The notes under the pieces are model-generated. The model saw only the letters and a list, made by a program, of their open reading frames with translations, was not told where the DNA came from and did no database searches. From positions 654,157-718,156 of the forward strand of contig NZ_JAMZCU010000002.1 of the NCBI RefSeq assembly GCF_024273195.1: a stretch of DNA of 64,000 bases, read 5' to 3'. Both the position numbers and the translations under genes were made by a program. Origin of the DNA: Devosia ureilytica. Lineage in GTDB: Bacteria > Pseudomonadota > Alphaproteobacteria > Rhizobiales > Devosiaceae. Shown in pieces: positions 45,971-54,598 of this stretch (position 1 is the stretch's first letter; each line of letters begins with the position of its first letter).

Positions 45971-46112
45971 CAAATTATCCCTTGCAACGATATGGGATGG
46001 AGACAAGACTGCACCGCGTTTGCGGCCCGGCACCAGGCGGAGCAGCATTTGGGGGGCTCAAGAGCCGTCGCGATCGGATCAATTGGCTGCGGCGGCCGTT
46101 TGGGGAAAGTGC

Positions 46113-46511
46113 ATGATTGGATTGGTTCTGGTGACCCACGGCGCGCTGGCCGATGAGTTCAAGCTGGCGATGGAGCATGTGGTCGGTCCACAGGAATATG
46201 TGGAAACCATCGCCATTGGTCCCGAAGACAACGCCGAAAGCCGGCGCGACGACATCCTCAAGGCGCTTGACCGCGCCGATAGTGGCGATGGCGTCATCAT
46301 TCTTACCGACATGTTTGGCGGCACGCCGTCCAACCTTGCCATTTCGGTCATGCAGAACCGTAAGGTCGAGGTTATCGCCGGGGTCAACCTGCCCATGCTG
46401 GTCAAGCTCGGCCGCGTCCGCAGCGACATGACCATGGAAGAAGCCGTGTCCATCGCCCAGGAAGCGGGCAGGAAATATATAACCGTCGCCAATTCGATCC
46501 TGGGCAGCTGA
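46113..46511 (+). CDS. PTS EIIA component, mannose family (regulatory)
   Basis: This is a 132-aa EIIA of the mannose type. IGLVLVTHGALADEF places the phosphorylated His at residue 9. LTDMFGGTPSNLAI is diagnostic, and GVNLPMLVKLGRVR follows. No EIIB, EIIC or EIID genes are near, so this is the incomplete regulatory PTS typical of Alphaproteobacteria. ATG at 46113 is taken after GGGGAAAG. It is followed by the HPr gene after 3 bp. Confidence 0.93.
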   Translation: MIGLVLVTHGALADEFKLAMEHVVGPQEYVETIAIGPEDNAESRRDDILKALDRADSGDGVIILTDMFGGTPSNLAISVMQNRKVEVIAGVNLPMLVKLGRVRSDMTMEEAVSIAQEAGRKYITVANSILGS

Positions 46512-46514
46512 CGC

Positions 46515-46814
46515 ATGGATGCCGGCAGGGCGCTCGCCCAGCAATTGACCATTGTAAATACCAAGGGCCTGCACGCCCGCGCTTCGGCGCGCTTTGTGCG
46601 GACCGCCGAATGCTTTGACGCCACTATTTCGGTCATCAAGGACGGCACCTCGGTTGCCGGCAATTCCATCATGGGCCTGATGATGCTTGGCGCCGGTCCC
46701 GGCTCGACCATTCTCGTCCAGTCCACCGGCAAACAGGCCCGCGAAGCCCTCGAAGCCATTGTCGAACTGGTCAACAACGGTTTTGATGAGGATGTGGACG
46801 GGGCCGGAGCCTGA
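46515..46814 (+). CDS. ptsH: phosphocarrier protein HPr
   Basis: This is a 99-aa phosphocarrier. NTKGLHARASARFVRTAE contains the active-site His20. GNSIMGLMMLGAGPGST holds the regulatory serine region that HprK would phosphorylate. It has about 10 extra N-terminal residues compared with E. coli HPr, as in other Rhizobiales. It probably receives phosphate from PtsP, encoded elsewhere, and passes it to the EIIA upstream. Confidence 0.94.
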   Translation: MDAGRALAQQLTIVNTKGLHARASARFVRTAECFDATISVIKDGTSVAGNSIMGLMMLGAGPGSTILVQSTGKQAREALEAIVELVNNGFDEDVDGAGA

Positions 46815-46924
46815 GCACCGATCTCGCCCCTGGCAGCGCAGGTAGGGCGGGGTGACTTTGGAACCGCCGCATTCATGGGTCGTTCCGACTGAGCCACGAA
46901 GCTAAAACGTTGAGGGAGGCTACG

Positions 46925-47437
46925 TTGCGACGCTTGATAGCCGGAACCGGCGGACTTGCCCTTGCCGTCATCCTCAGCCAATTCCCCGAATATGCCCAGC
47001 AATACACCCAGCGCCTGGGTGGCGCCGTGGATGAGTTGCGGGTCATCACCGAGGAGTTTGACCGGGCGGCGCTTGAAGGCGGGCTCGACCGGCAGGCGGC
47101 GCTGGCGCGCTATAATGCCTCCAATGACGATTTCCTTGCCGGGCGCGGCACCTCCATGTCGGCCACATTCCAGCGCTACGACCTCTTGAGCCAAACCCTG
47201 GCCGAGATCGAGAGCGCCGGACCGGTTGAGCGCCTGCGATCGCTCCCGGCCTATCTCGACACCGACATCGGCCGTCGCACCCTTGAGAATTACCAGCCCG
47301 CCGTGCCCGTCACCATGGAAGGCATTCTCTACGCCGGTGGCGGCTTTATCCTCGGCTATCTGGTGCTTTCGGGCCTGGTGCGCTTCCTCGCCATGCCCTT
47401 CCGGCGGCGAAATCGGGTGAGGATCACCCGGGCATAG
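46925..47437 (+). CDS. DUF2937 family membrane protein
   Basis: This is a 170-aa protein with an N-terminal hydrophobic helix (GTGGLALAVILSQFPEYAQQ) and a C-terminal helix (GILYAGGGFILGYLVLSGLV) enclosing a helical soluble part with QRLGGAVDELRVITEEFDRA. This layout matches DUF2937, of unknown function. TTG at 46925 has GGGAGG at 5-nt spacing; a TTG 15 bp upstream is possible. It lies between the PTS genes and ahcY on the same strand. Confidence 0.8.
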   Translation: MRRLIAGTGGLALAVILSQFPEYAQQYTQRLGGAVDELRVITEEFDRAALEGGLDRQAALARYNASNDDFLAGRGTSMSATFQRYDLLSQTLAEIESAGPVERLRSLPAYLDTDIGRRTLENYQPAVPVTMEGILYAGGGFILGYLVLSGLVRFLAMPFRRRNRVRITRA

Positions 47438-47476
47438 GCGCTGCAGCCGCCACATGCTCGATTGCCTCATCCCAGG

Positions 47477-47498
47477 GACATAAACAAATCTTTATATC
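47477..47498. promoter_or_regulatory. AT-rich imperfect palindrome upstream of ahcY
   Basis: GACATAAACAA / ATCTTTATATC is symmetric at 8 of 11 positions, with ATAAA and TTTAT half-sites, 69 bp upstream of ahcY. It may be the operator of an ArsR-type regulator of the SAM/SAH cycle. No riboswitch-like fold was recognised in this leader. Confidence 0.35.
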
Positions 47499-47566
47499 CG
47501 TCATTGATCGGTAACATCGGCTCGCTTATAGGAGGGGCAACACAAAATTCCTGCCGGAGCACCATC

Positions 47567-48970
47567 ATGACCACGAGCCCGACCGACTATGCGGTCAAGG
47601 ACATTTCCCTGGCCGACTATGGCCGCAAGGAAATCACTATCGCCGAAATCGAAATGCCGGGCCTGATGGCCATCCGCCAGGAATATGCCGCCAGCCAGCC
47701 CCTCAAGGGCGCACGCATCGCCGGCTCGCTACACATGACCATCCAGACTGCCGTGCTCATCGAAACGCTGGTGGCGCTGGGCGCCGAAGTGCGTTGGGTG
47801 TCGTGCAACATTTTCTCGACCCAGGACCATGCCGCCGCCGCCATTGCCGCCGCCGGCATTCCGGTCTTTGCCCACAAGGGCGAGACGCTTGAAGAATATT
47901 GGGCCTTCACCGACCGCATGATGGATTGGGGCAATGGCCTCACCCCCAATATGATCCTCGATGATGGCGGCGATGCCACCATGTACATCCTCAACGGCGC
48001 CAAGGCCGAAAAGGACGCTTCCATTCTCGATAAGCCCGGCAATGAGGAAGAAGAGATCTTCTTTGCCACCATCAAGAAGCGCCTTGCCACGTCGCCGGGC
48101 TTCTTCTCCAGGATCAAGGACGCCATCCGCGGCGTCTCCGAAGAAACCACCACGGGCGTGATGCGGCTCTATCAGCTCCATGCCAAGGGCGAGCTGCCGT
48201 TCCCGGCCATCAACGTCAATGACTCGGTCACCAAATCCAAGTTCGACAACAAATACGGCACCCGTGAATCGCTGGTCGACGCCATTCGCCGCGGCACCGA
48301 TGTGATGCTGGCCGGCAAGGTCGCTATCGTTTGCGGCTATGGCGATGTGGGCAAGGGCTCGGCTGAATCGCTGCGCGGCGCGGGCGCCCGCGTTCTGGTC
48401 ACCGAAGTCGACCCGATCTGCGCGCTGCAGGCCGCCATGGAAGGCTTCGAGGTGGTCACCCTCGCCGATGCCGCCCACCGCGCCGATATCGTGGTCACCG
48501 CCACCGGCAACCGCGACGTGCTGATGGTCGATGACATGCGTAAGCTCAAGGACATGGCCATCGTCTGCAATATCGGCCATTTCGACAATGAGATCGACGT
48601 GCTGGGTCTGCGCAACTTCAAGTGGACCAATATCAAGCCGCAGGTCGACATGGTCGAAAAGCCCGATGGCACGCGCCTGATTCTTCTGTCCGAGGGGCGC
48701 CTGGTCAACCTTGGCAATGCCACCGGCCACCCCAGCTTTGTCATGTCCGCATCGTTTGCCAACCAGACCCTGGCCCAGATCGAACTCTGGACCAATGGCG
48801 AGAAGCTGGAAAAGAAGGTGCACGTGCTGCCCAAGCATCTCGATGAAAAGGTCGCCGAACTGCACCTGGCCAAGCTGGGCGCCACGCTCACCAAGCTGAC
48901 CAAGGTCCAGGCCGACTACATCGGCGTTACCGTCGAGGGCCCGTTCAAGTCCGCTGAATATCGCTACTAA
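47567..48970 (+). CDS. ahcY: adenosylhomocysteinase
   Basis: This 467-aa NAD-dependent enzyme hydrolyses S-adenosylhomocysteine to adenosine and homocysteine, relieving product inhibition of methyltransferases. [20 protein letters not shown] and the substrate-site region [15 protein letters not shown] are present. [20 protein letters not shown] carries the catalytic Lys. [20 protein letters not shown] is the NAD-binding Rossmann motif. The C-terminal Lys-Tyr of SAHH is replaced by YRY as in many bacteria. The upstream AGGAGGGG at 47531 lies too far from ATG 47567; a closer CCGGAGC gives the RBS. A terminator follows 24 bp after the stop. Confidence 0.97.
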   Translation: MTTSPTDYAVKDISLADYGRKEITIAEIEMPGLMAIRQEYAASQPLKGARIAGSLHMTIQTAVLIETLVALGAEVRWVSCNIFSTQDHAAAAIAAAGIPVFAHKGETLEEYWAFTDRMMDWGNGLTPNMILDDGGDATMYILNGAKAEKDASILDKPGNEEEEIFFATIKKRLATSPGFFSRIKDAIRGVSEETTTGVMRLYQLHAKGELPFPAINVNDSVTKSKFDNKYGTRESLVDAIRRGTDVMLAGKVAIVCGYGDVGKGSAESLRGAGARVLVTEVDPICALQAAMEGFEVVTLADAAHRADIVVTATGNRDVLMVDDMRKLKDMAIVCNIGHFDNEIDVLGLRNFKWTNIKPQVDMVEKPDGTRLILLSEGRLVNLGNATGHPSFVMSASFANQTLAQIELWTNGEKLEKKVHVLPKHLDEKVAELHLAKLGATLTKLTKVQADYIGVTVEGPFKSAEYRY

Positions 48971-48994
48971 GCCTGCTCCATCGTTATGCGCATG

Positions 48995-49024
48995 AAAAAG
49001 CCCGGGCATTGTCCCGGGCTTTTA
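48995..49024 (+). terminator. rho-independent terminator after ahcY
   Basis: AAAGCCCGGG (48997-49006), a 6-nt loop and CCCGGGCTTT (49013-49022) form a 10-bp stem within A- and T-runs on both sides, so it can act in both directions. Confidence 0.9.
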
Positions 49025-49100
49025 CCTTTTGGAAAGGTTTCTGTTTCGTTCTGGGGTCAAGTGCTTTCCTTGCCCTTTGCCCGCAACGCACAGCCATCAA

Positions 49101-49144
49101 GACTCTTTTTCGCGATTCGCCTGCCCGGTATGGTGGAGTGATTC
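49101..49144. promoter_or_regulatory. cluster of three GANTC methylation sites upstream of divL
   Basis: GACTC at 49101, GATTC at 49114 and GATTC at 49140 fall within 44 bp, in the 259-bp gap before divL. GANTC is the target of the cell-cycle methyltransferase CcrM, and methylated sites recruit GcrA in Alphaproteobacteria. Cell-cycle control of divL is inferred. Confidence 0.45.
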
Positions 49145-49283
49145 GGGCTGTGGGGGACACGCGGCCTGAACATTGGGGGCAGCTGGAGCCGCATTCGGTT
49201 CTGCGTCAGCAGCCTGTTTGAGTTTGGGGCGTACCGGTCGTTTGGCCGGGTTGGCATCGCAATCAAAGCGAAAGAGGGCTCGT

Positions 49284-51752
49284 ATGACGCCGGATCACTT
49301 CCGGAAACAATTGGGATTCGCAGCGCTTTGCGCCGCTCCCTTGACCCTGTGCACGGCTGTTCCCGCCTTGGCTCAGGGTTTTGTTCCCGCAAATCTGGGC
49401 GGTATCGCGCCTTTCGCCGTGGCCATTGGTGCGGGCGGTTTCGCCCTGCTGTCCATGGCCCTCGTCCGCACCCTTCTCACCGATAGCCGCGCCGCCCGTC
49501 GTCGCGCCGCCGAACAGATTGCCGATCTGCGCGCCCTTGTGGACGAATATGAAAACCTCATCGGTGGCAGTCGCGAATTGACAGTGCTCTGGCAAGGCCA
49601 GGGCGGGCCGCGCATTCTGGGCCAGGCCGCCGCCGTGCTGCCGCCGGGCCGCCAGCCGCAAAGCGTGCTCAATTTCCACACCTGGCTCGGCGCCGCTGAA
49701 ACCAACCGGCTGACCACGCTGGTCGAAGATCTGCGCATGCACGGCCACGCCTTTGCCGCAAGCCTGGACACGCTCGATGGCCGCCTTGTTCGCGCCAATG
49801 GCTGGGTCATGGGGGGCGCCGTGGCCCTGCGCCTGCGGCCCGCCTATAGCCAGCCCGACGAGAACGCGGCGATGATCTCGGCCGAGGCTCACACAGCCGG
49901 AGACCGCGAAGGCGCGCGCGCTGTCCTCAGCCTGCTATCAAAACCCGCCTATCTGCGCGATGACGAGGACCGGCTGGTTTATGCCAATCCCGCCTACCTC
50001 GCGCTGGCCAAGGCGCGCGGCAAACCCTGCACGCCCACCCAGCCGGCCGAGCTGATCGACGCCGCTGGCTTGGCAACCCATCTCAAGTCCGGTCGCGCCG
50101 ATTTGGCGCCCGTCAGTCTGCCGCTCGATTTCGGCCCCCAGGGCCAGTTCGATCTGGTCGAGTTTCCCGTGCCCGGTGGCCGCGCCGGCTATCTGCGCCC
50201 GCTGGCCGAATTGGCCCGCCCCGCCGTGCCCGCCGAAAACGGCCTGGCCCATATCGGCGGCATCATCGATGCGCTGGGCACCCCGATTGCCATTTTCAAC
50301 GCCAAGCGCGAGCTGACCCAGTTCAACGCCGCCTATGCCAGCCTCTGGCATCTGGATCGCAAATTCCTCACCCCCGGCCTGGATGAGCGCGCCATTCTCG
50401 ACAAACTGCGCACCGATGGCATGCTGCCCAATCAGGTCGACTACCACACCTGGCGCGCCAAGCATCTCGAGAGCTATTCCCGCAAGGAGCCGCACGAGGC
50501 CGACCCCTGGCATCTGCCTGACGGGCGCACCATCAAGGTCATTTCCGCCCCCGCCGGCACCAATGGCGGCGTGATCTATGTGTTCGAGGACCTGACCGAG
50601 CGGCTGGAGCTCGAAAGCACCAACCGGTCCTTCACCAATGTGCTGCGCGAAACCATCATGGCACTGAACGAGGCCGTGGCCGTGTTTGGCACCAATGGCC
50701 GCCTGACCCTCTCCAATCCGCAGCTCTCCAAGCTCTGGAAGCTGCCGATGAACGAGTTGGGCACCAATCCTCATATCGATCAGCTGGCCGAAGCCTCTGG
50801 CCGTGCCATCCCCGAGGATGGCGTGACCATCTGGCGCGATCTCAAGCGCACCATCATCGATCTCAACCCCACCCGCACCGATCGCACCGGCCGCATCAAC
50901 CGCTCCGACGGGCGCCTGATCGATTATGCCATCACCCGCCTGCCCGACGGGCAGACCATGATGACCTTCCTCGATGTCACCGAAAGCGCCGGCTATTCCA
51001 AGGTCCTCAAGGAACGCAACGACGCCCTGGTCGCGGCCGACCGCCTCAAGGACGCGTTCGTTGAAAACGTCTCCTACGAGCTACGCTCCCCGCTTACCAA
51101 TATCATCGGCTTTGCCGACCTGCTTTCGGGCATGGAAAGCGGCAGCCTCAATGAGCGCCAGCGCGAATATATCGACTATATCCGCGCCTCCTCGGTGACC
51201 CTGGGCGTGCTCATCGACAATATTCTCGATCTTGCTTCGGTCGATGCCGGCATTGCCGAGCTCAACCCCGAGCAGCTCGATGTCGCCGCCCTTGTCGACA
51301 AGGCCCGCGCCGGCATCACCGCCACCTTCCCCGAAGTCTCGGGCGAGGCGCCCCATCTGGTGGTCGATATCGAGCCGGACCTGCCCGGCTTTATCGGCGA
51401 CGGCACCCGCATCGTGCAGGTGCTCTACAATCTCCTCTCCAATGCCGCGCGCTTCTCGCCCCCCGGCGGCGAAATCCGCCTTTCGGCCAGCCATCGCGGC
51501 GACCGCATGATCTTCGTCATCGAGGACGAGGGCCCCGGCATTACCGACGAAATGAAATCGGCGATCCTCACGCGCTTCGATACACCCGCCGCCGGCGGCC
51601 GCCAGCGCGGCGCGGGCTTGGGCCTTTCCATCGTGCGCACCTTCGTCAACATGCACGGCGGCACCATTTCCGCCGAAAAGCGCGACCCCAAGGGCAGCCG
51701 CATTATCGTCAATCTGCCGCTCGACAGCGCCCTGGCCGGTGTGGCGGAATAA
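49284..51752 (+). CDS. divL: cell-cycle tyrosine-kinase-like regulator DivL
   Basis: This is an 822-aa membrane protein with a histidine-kinase layout but Tyr598 in place of the phosphorylated His (FVENVSYELRSPLTNIIGFA), the defining DivL feature. Order: signal-like segment 1-31, membrane helix about 40-65, PAS domains about 210-600, the dimerisation box, then an ATPase domain with LSNAARFSPPGG, DEGPGI and GAGLGLSIV. In Caulobacter DivL controls CckA and hence CtrA phosphorylation. ATG at 49284 follows AAAGAGGG. The placement between ahcY and tsaE is conserved in Rhizobiales. Confidence 0.93.
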   Translation: MTPDHFRKQLGFAALCAAPLTLCTAVPALAQGFVPANLGGIAPFAVAIGAGGFALLSMALVRTLLTDSRAARRRAAEQIADLRALVDEYENLIGGSRELTVLWQGQGGPRILGQAAAVLPPGRQPQSVLNFHTWLGAAETNRLTTLVEDLRMHGHAFAASLDTLDGRLVRANGWVMGGAVALRLRPAYSQPDENAAMISAEAHTAGDREGARAVLSLLSKPAYLRDDEDRLVYANPAYLALAKARGKPCTPTQPAELIDAAGLATHLKSGRADLAPVSLPLDFGPQGQFDLVEFPVPGGRAGYLRPLAELARPAVPAENGLAHIGGIIDALGTPIAIFNAKRELTQFNAAYASLWHLDRKFLTPGLDERAILDKLRTDGMLPNQVDYHTWRAKHLESYSRKEPHEADPWHLPDGRTIKVISAPAGTNGGVIYVFEDLTERLELESTNRSFTNVLRETIMALNEAVAVFGTNGRLTLSNPQLSKLWKLPMNELGTNPHIDQLAEASGRAIPEDGVTIWRDLKRTIIDLNPTRTDRTGRINRSDGRLIDYAITRLPDGQTMMTFLDVTESAGYSKVLKERNDALVAADRLKDAFVENVSYELRSPLTNIIGFADLLSGMESGSLNERQREYIDYIRASSVTLGVLIDNILDLASVDAGIAELNPEQLDVAALVDKARAGITATFPEVSGEAPHLVVDIEPDLPGFIGDGTRIVQVLYNLLSNAARFSPPGGEIRLSASHRGDRMIFVIEDEGPGITDEMKSAILTRFDTPAAGGRQRGAGLGLSIVRTFVNMHGGTISAEKRDPKGSRIIVNLPLDSALAGVAE

Positions 51753-51772
51753 ATAGATGATCCGCTGTTCTG

Positions 51773-51912
51773 CCTCCCTCCCCTTGAGGGGGAGGGTAGC
51801 GCAGCTCGGCCACTTGGCCATAGCGTAGCTGGGTGGGGTGAACCCCAGAGCGCCGCGCTTGGCCCTACCCCCACCCTCAATCCCTCCCCACAAGGGGGAG
51901 GGAGGCGCAGGA
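51773..51912. repeat. family A inverted pair
   Basis: Hairpins CCTCCCCTTGAGGGGGAGG (about 51777-51797) and CCTCCCCACAAGGGGGAGGG (about 51884-51903) are oriented outward with tails GGGTGGGGTG and CCCCCACCCTC facing inward. The pair fills the gap between divL and tsaE, and its right end supplies the purine-rich RBS region of tsaE. Confidence 0.8.
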
Positions 51913-51922
51913 GCCGATCATC

Positions 51923-52348
51923 TTGCTGACCCAAACCTTTCTCCCCGATGATGATGCCACCGCCCGCTTCGGCGCCGCGCTGGCCGCGACGCTCAAGCCC
52001 GGCGACATCGTCAGCCTTGAAGGCGATCTCGGCGCCGGCAAGACCGCGCTGGCCCGTGCCATTGTGCGCGCGCTGGCCGGCGATCCGGCGCTCGAAGTCC
52101 CTTCGCCGACCTTTGCCATCATCCAGCCCTATGACACGCCCATCGGCCCGGTGCTGCATGCCGATCTCTATCGCCTGGCCCACGCCACCGAGGCGGACGA
52201 GCTGGGTCTGCTCGATGATCCGGATGCAATTGTCCTCGTCGAATGGGCCGAACGCGCGCCCCAGGTGGCAGATGCCGTCACCGTGCTGTTGCACCTCGAC
52301 ATTCCGCCCGGCGGGGAGGGGCGCACGGCGCGACTGGAGCGTCGCTAG
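51923..52348 (+). CDS. tsaE: tRNA threonylcarbamoyladenosine biosynthesis ATPase TsaE
   Basis: This 141-aa ATPase works with TsaB and TsaD to make t6A37 in ANN-decoding tRNAs. Walker A GDLGAGKT is at residues 34-41; VPSPTFAIIQPYD and ADLYRL are family motifs; the conserved IVLVEWAERAP is near residue 105. The start is TTG at 51923 with AGGAG 9 nt upstream. In many Rhizobiales tsaE is fused to an aminoglycoside-phosphotransferase-like domain; here it stops after the TsaE domain and DUF1810 follows on the other strand. Confidence 0.92.
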   Translation: MLTQTFLPDDDATARFGAALAATLKPGDIVSLEGDLGAGKTALARAIVRALAGDPALEVPSPTFAIIQPYDTPIGPVLHADLYRLAHATEADELGLLDDPDAIVLVEWAERAPQVADAVTVLLHLDIPPGGEGRTARLERR

Positions 52349-52355
52349 AGCGCAC

Positions 52356-52802
52356 TCACCCCGCCAGCAGCCCCACCGTGCGCGTATCCTCATGCCCATC
52401 ATGAAACGCGCTCAACGCGGCGCGAAACAGCTTGTCCTCGGGCAGGGCGCGCGAAAACAGCGTCATCGATGAAATGAACTTCTTGTCGTCCGGGGACCCG
52501 AAAATAGCATTCAGCGGCCGGGGTGCCACGCTGTCGGGCGCATGCAGCAACACCGCCTCGGTGCATTCGACCAGCCGCGCCCAAAGGATCGGATGCGCCG
52601 CATAGGCCCGCGCCTCATCAAGGCCTGAAAGCGCATAATGTCGGGCCATCTCGCTCTGCCCCAGCCCGGCCAGCTGCGGAAAAATGAACCACATCCAATG
52701 GCTCTCTTTGCGCCCCGCCCGCAATTCATGCAGCGCCGCCGGATAGACCTGATCCTGCGCCGCAAGGAACTTGGCGATCATGGCGCCGTGTGTCTCGGTC
52801 AT
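52356..52802 (-). CDS. DUF1810 family protein
   Basis: This is a 148-aa protein of the DUF1810 family. FLAAQDQVYPAALHELRAGR and KESHWMWFIFPQLAGLGQSE are the family hallmarks, and FGSPDDKKFISSMTLF closes the domain. The function is unknown. It is convergent with tsaE, separated by 7 bp. ATG at 52800-52802 is supported by the GGAGGAC sequence just upstream on the minus strand. Confidence 0.9.
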   Translation of the reverse strand: MTETHGAMIAKFLAAQDQVYPAALHELRAGRKESHWMWFIFPQLAGLGQSEMARHYALSGLDEARAYAAHPILWARLVECTEAVLLHAPDSVAPRPLNAIFGSPDDKKFISSMTLFSRALPEDKLFRAALSAFHDGHEDTRTVGLLAG

Positions 52803-52883
52803 CGCGTCCTCCCGTCCTGCAGTTGGACCCAGTCTACTCCCAAAGTCCGATCAGCCAAAATGGCGCGCTGGCCCGCAGTCCCC

Positions 52884-53285
52884 TCAGGCCCGCCGCACCA
52901 AGCCGCTTAGGGGCATGGATGCCGCCAGCGTGTTGGAAATCGTGCCATATTTGCGCACATTGGTGTGCAGCAGTTCCAGCCGCCGGTCGGTTTCGGGACT
53001 GTCCACAATCAGCTCATAGCTGATGGCAATAACCTGGGGCGGGCTATCCTGCCGCTGCGCCTGGATGCGCACCTCCACCCCCGAAAAATCAAAGCCGAGC
53101 AACGGCGCAGCCCGCTCCACCCCCTTGATCATGCAGGCAGCCAGCGCCGAAAGCAGCAGCTCCACCGGGTTAAGCGCATCCTCGCGCCCACCGAGCGATG
53201 TATCGAGCTGCACCACCGCCTCCCGCGCCCCGCTGACGCTACCATGTGCATCGATCCGTCGGGCGGTAATGGCATAGTTCAGCAT
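52884..53285 (-). CDS. OsmC family protein lacking the second cysteine
   Basis: This is a 133-aa OsmC-fold protein. ALNPVELLLSALAACMIKGV holds the first catalytic Cys (LAAC). The usual second Cys before the PxSNTL-like motif is absent (RKYGTISNTLAASMP). Without the resolving Cys it is probably not a standard organic hydroperoxide reductase. ATG at 53283-53285 with GGGAGC at 6-nt spacing is preferred over an extension to 53504, which is repeat-derived. Confidence 0.85.
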   Translation of the reverse strand: MLNYAITARRIDAHGSVSGAREAVVQLDTSLGGREDALNPVELLLSALAACMIKGVERAAPLLGFDFSGVEVRIQAQRQDSPPQVIAISYELIVDSPETDRRLELLHTNVRKYGTISNTLAASMPLSGLVRRA

Positions 53286-53415
53286 TGGCCTGCTCCCTGT
53301 CGCGCGGCCCACTCTAGCCCATGCCGGAGGATTGGGCTTGATCGAGCGCAAAGCTTGGGTGGCACGATGCCGGACACCCGTATGGGCCCGAAAATGCGCG
53401 AAACACCCCAAACCT

Positions 53416-53601
53416 ACCCCTCCCCCTTGAGGGGAGGGCAAGCAGAGCTTAGGTCCGTCAGGACCTTGGCGGCGCTCGGGTGGGGGTGTCAGCGCCTCCA
53501 GCAAACGCCGACATTTGCAACGCCTTCCGACACCCCCACCCTAGTTGCGCTAGGCTGCTCCGCAGCCAGCTTCACTACCCTCCCCTCAAGGGGGAGGGTG
53601 A
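53416..53601. repeat. family A inverted pair
   Basis: Hairpins CCTCCCCCTTGAGGGGAGGG (about 53417-53437) and CCCTCCCCTCAAGGGGGAGG (about 53579-53598) enclose inward tails CGGGTGGGGGTGTC and GACACCCCCACCC. No coding sequence lies between. The stretch from 53286 to 53723 contains only this pair and the next element. Confidence 0.8.
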
Positions 53602-53649
53602 TATCGGGCCGATGGTCTCGCGCGAATTCAAGCGCCCTACATGAGCAGT

Positions 53650-53684
53650 CCCCTGCTTCAGGGGGAGGCCGGGTGGGGGTGGTC
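53650..53684. repeat. family A copy upstream of the first DUF559 gene
   Basis: CCCTGCTTCAGGGGGAGG is a decayed family A hairpin followed by the tail CCGGGTGGGGGTGGTC. It lies 39 bp before the first DUF559 start, matching the position of the better preserved copy before the second DUF559 gene. Confidence 0.75.
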
Positions 53685-53723
53685 TTCTACGCCATGGCAC
53701 TAGACTAAGAGAATGGAGGCTCC

Positions 53724-54080
53724 ATGGACGATCCCATCTCCTTCGCCCGCCAACTCCGCCGCGAACAGACCCTCCCCGAGCGCCGCTTCTGGGGCCTTGT
53801 GGGGCCCTGGCGCGAGGCCGGTCTGCACTGGCGGCGGCAGGCGCCTGTCGGTCCCTATGTGGTGGATTTTGTCTGCAAGAGCCAGAAGCTCGTGGTCGAG
53901 ATCGATGGCGACACGCATTATTCCGATGCTGGCATCGCCCATGACGAACGACGGACGGCATTTCTGAAGGAGCGCGGCTATCGGGTGGTGCGCTTCACGA
54001 ACGCTGATGTCATGCAGCGCGGCGATGGCGTCTTCACGGTGCTGATGGAATTGCTGGGAGAGCCGGGAAGTGAGTCTTAG
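53724..54080 (+). CDS. DUF559 (Vsr-like) nuclease family protein, copy 1
   Basis: This is a 118-aa protein of DUF559, which shares the PD-(D/E)xK core of very-short-patch-repair (Vsr) endonucleases. LRREQTLPERRFWGLVGPWR is the family N-terminus; GPYVVDFVCKSQKLVVEIDG carries the acidic active-site residues; RRTAFLKERGYRVVRFTN follows. ATG at 53724 has GGAGG at 4-nt spacing. It is about 80 percent identical by eye to copy 2 at 54230-54586. Inverted family A palindromes flank it (53650 and 54082). Its role is unknown. Confidence 0.88.
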   Translation: MDDPISFARQLRREQTLPERRFWGLVGPWREAGLHWRRQAPVGPYVVDFVCKSQKLVVEIDGDTHYSDAGIAHDERRTAFLKERGYRVVRFTNADVMQRGDGVFTVLMELLGEPGSES

Positions 54081-54081
54081 C

Positions 54082-54195
54082 GGATACCCCCACCCAGCCT
54101 CCCCCTGATAGGGGGAGGGACCCATCGAGTTTGTCGAAACAAGTGCGATCCCTCTTCCCCTCCCCCTATCAGGGGGAGGCCGGGTGGGGGTATCC
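54082..54195. repeat. two inverted family A copies between DUF559 copies 1 and 2
   Basis: The left copy (54082-54118) starts GGATACCCCCACCCAGCC, then a CCTCCCCCTGATAGGGGGAGG hairpin. The right copy (54157-54195) is its reverse complement in order, ending GGCCGGGTGGGGGTATCC. The left copy lies directly behind the stop of DUF559 copy 1 (TAG, then CGGATACCCCC); the right copy ends 35 bp before copy 2. Confidence 0.9.
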
Positions 54196-54229
54196 TCTTT
54201 CAGCGACAAAACGCATCGAGAAATCTCGC

Positions 54230-54586
54230 ATGGACGACCCCGTCACATTCGCGCGAAAACTCCGCCGCGAACAGACTCTCCCCGAGCGCCGCTTCTGGGG
54301 CCTTGTGCGGCCGTGGCGCGAGGCCGGTCTGCACTGGCGGCGGCAGGCGCCCATCGGGCCCTATGTGGTCGACTTCGTCTGCAAGGCGCGCAATCTCATC
54401 GTCGAGATCGATGGCGATACCCACTATTCTGAGGCGGGCCTGGCGCATGACGAAAGTCGAACGGCCTATCTCGCCGAACGCGGTCACCGCGTCCTGCGCT
54501 TCACCAATAGCGAAGTCACGCAGGGCGGCGAGGGCGTCTACACAGTCCTGATGGGCGTGCTGGGCGAACCCGGCGCCGAGCGCTAA
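54230..54586 (+). CDS. DUF559 (Vsr-like) nuclease family protein, copy 2
   Basis: This 118-aa paralogue of copy 1 begins MDDPVTFARKLRREQTLPER and has the active-site region VVDFVCKARNLIVEIDGDTH. ATG at 54230 is preferred because it aligns exactly with the start of copy 1; the open frame to 54131 is repeat-derived. It is flanked by inverted family A palindromes at 54157-54195 and 54599-54636. Tandem duplication with the palindromes suggests the whole cassette was copied. Confidence 0.88.
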   Translation: MDDPVTFARKLRREQTLPERRFWGLVRPWREAGLHWRRQAPIGPYVVDFVCKARNLIVEIDGDTHYSEAGLAHDESRTAYLAERGHRVLRFTNSEVTQGGEGVYTVLMGVLGEPGAER

Positions 54587-54598
54587 AGGGTTTTTGCC

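Noticed and set aside
47438..47566. SAH riboswitch before ahcY
   Set aside because: The leader of about 130 bp does not show the expected GC-rich pseudoknot elements by eye.
53340..53700. Reading frames across the repeat pair before the DUF559 genes
   Set aside because: They consist of translated palindromes rich in Pro and Arg, and differ in every copy of the repeat.
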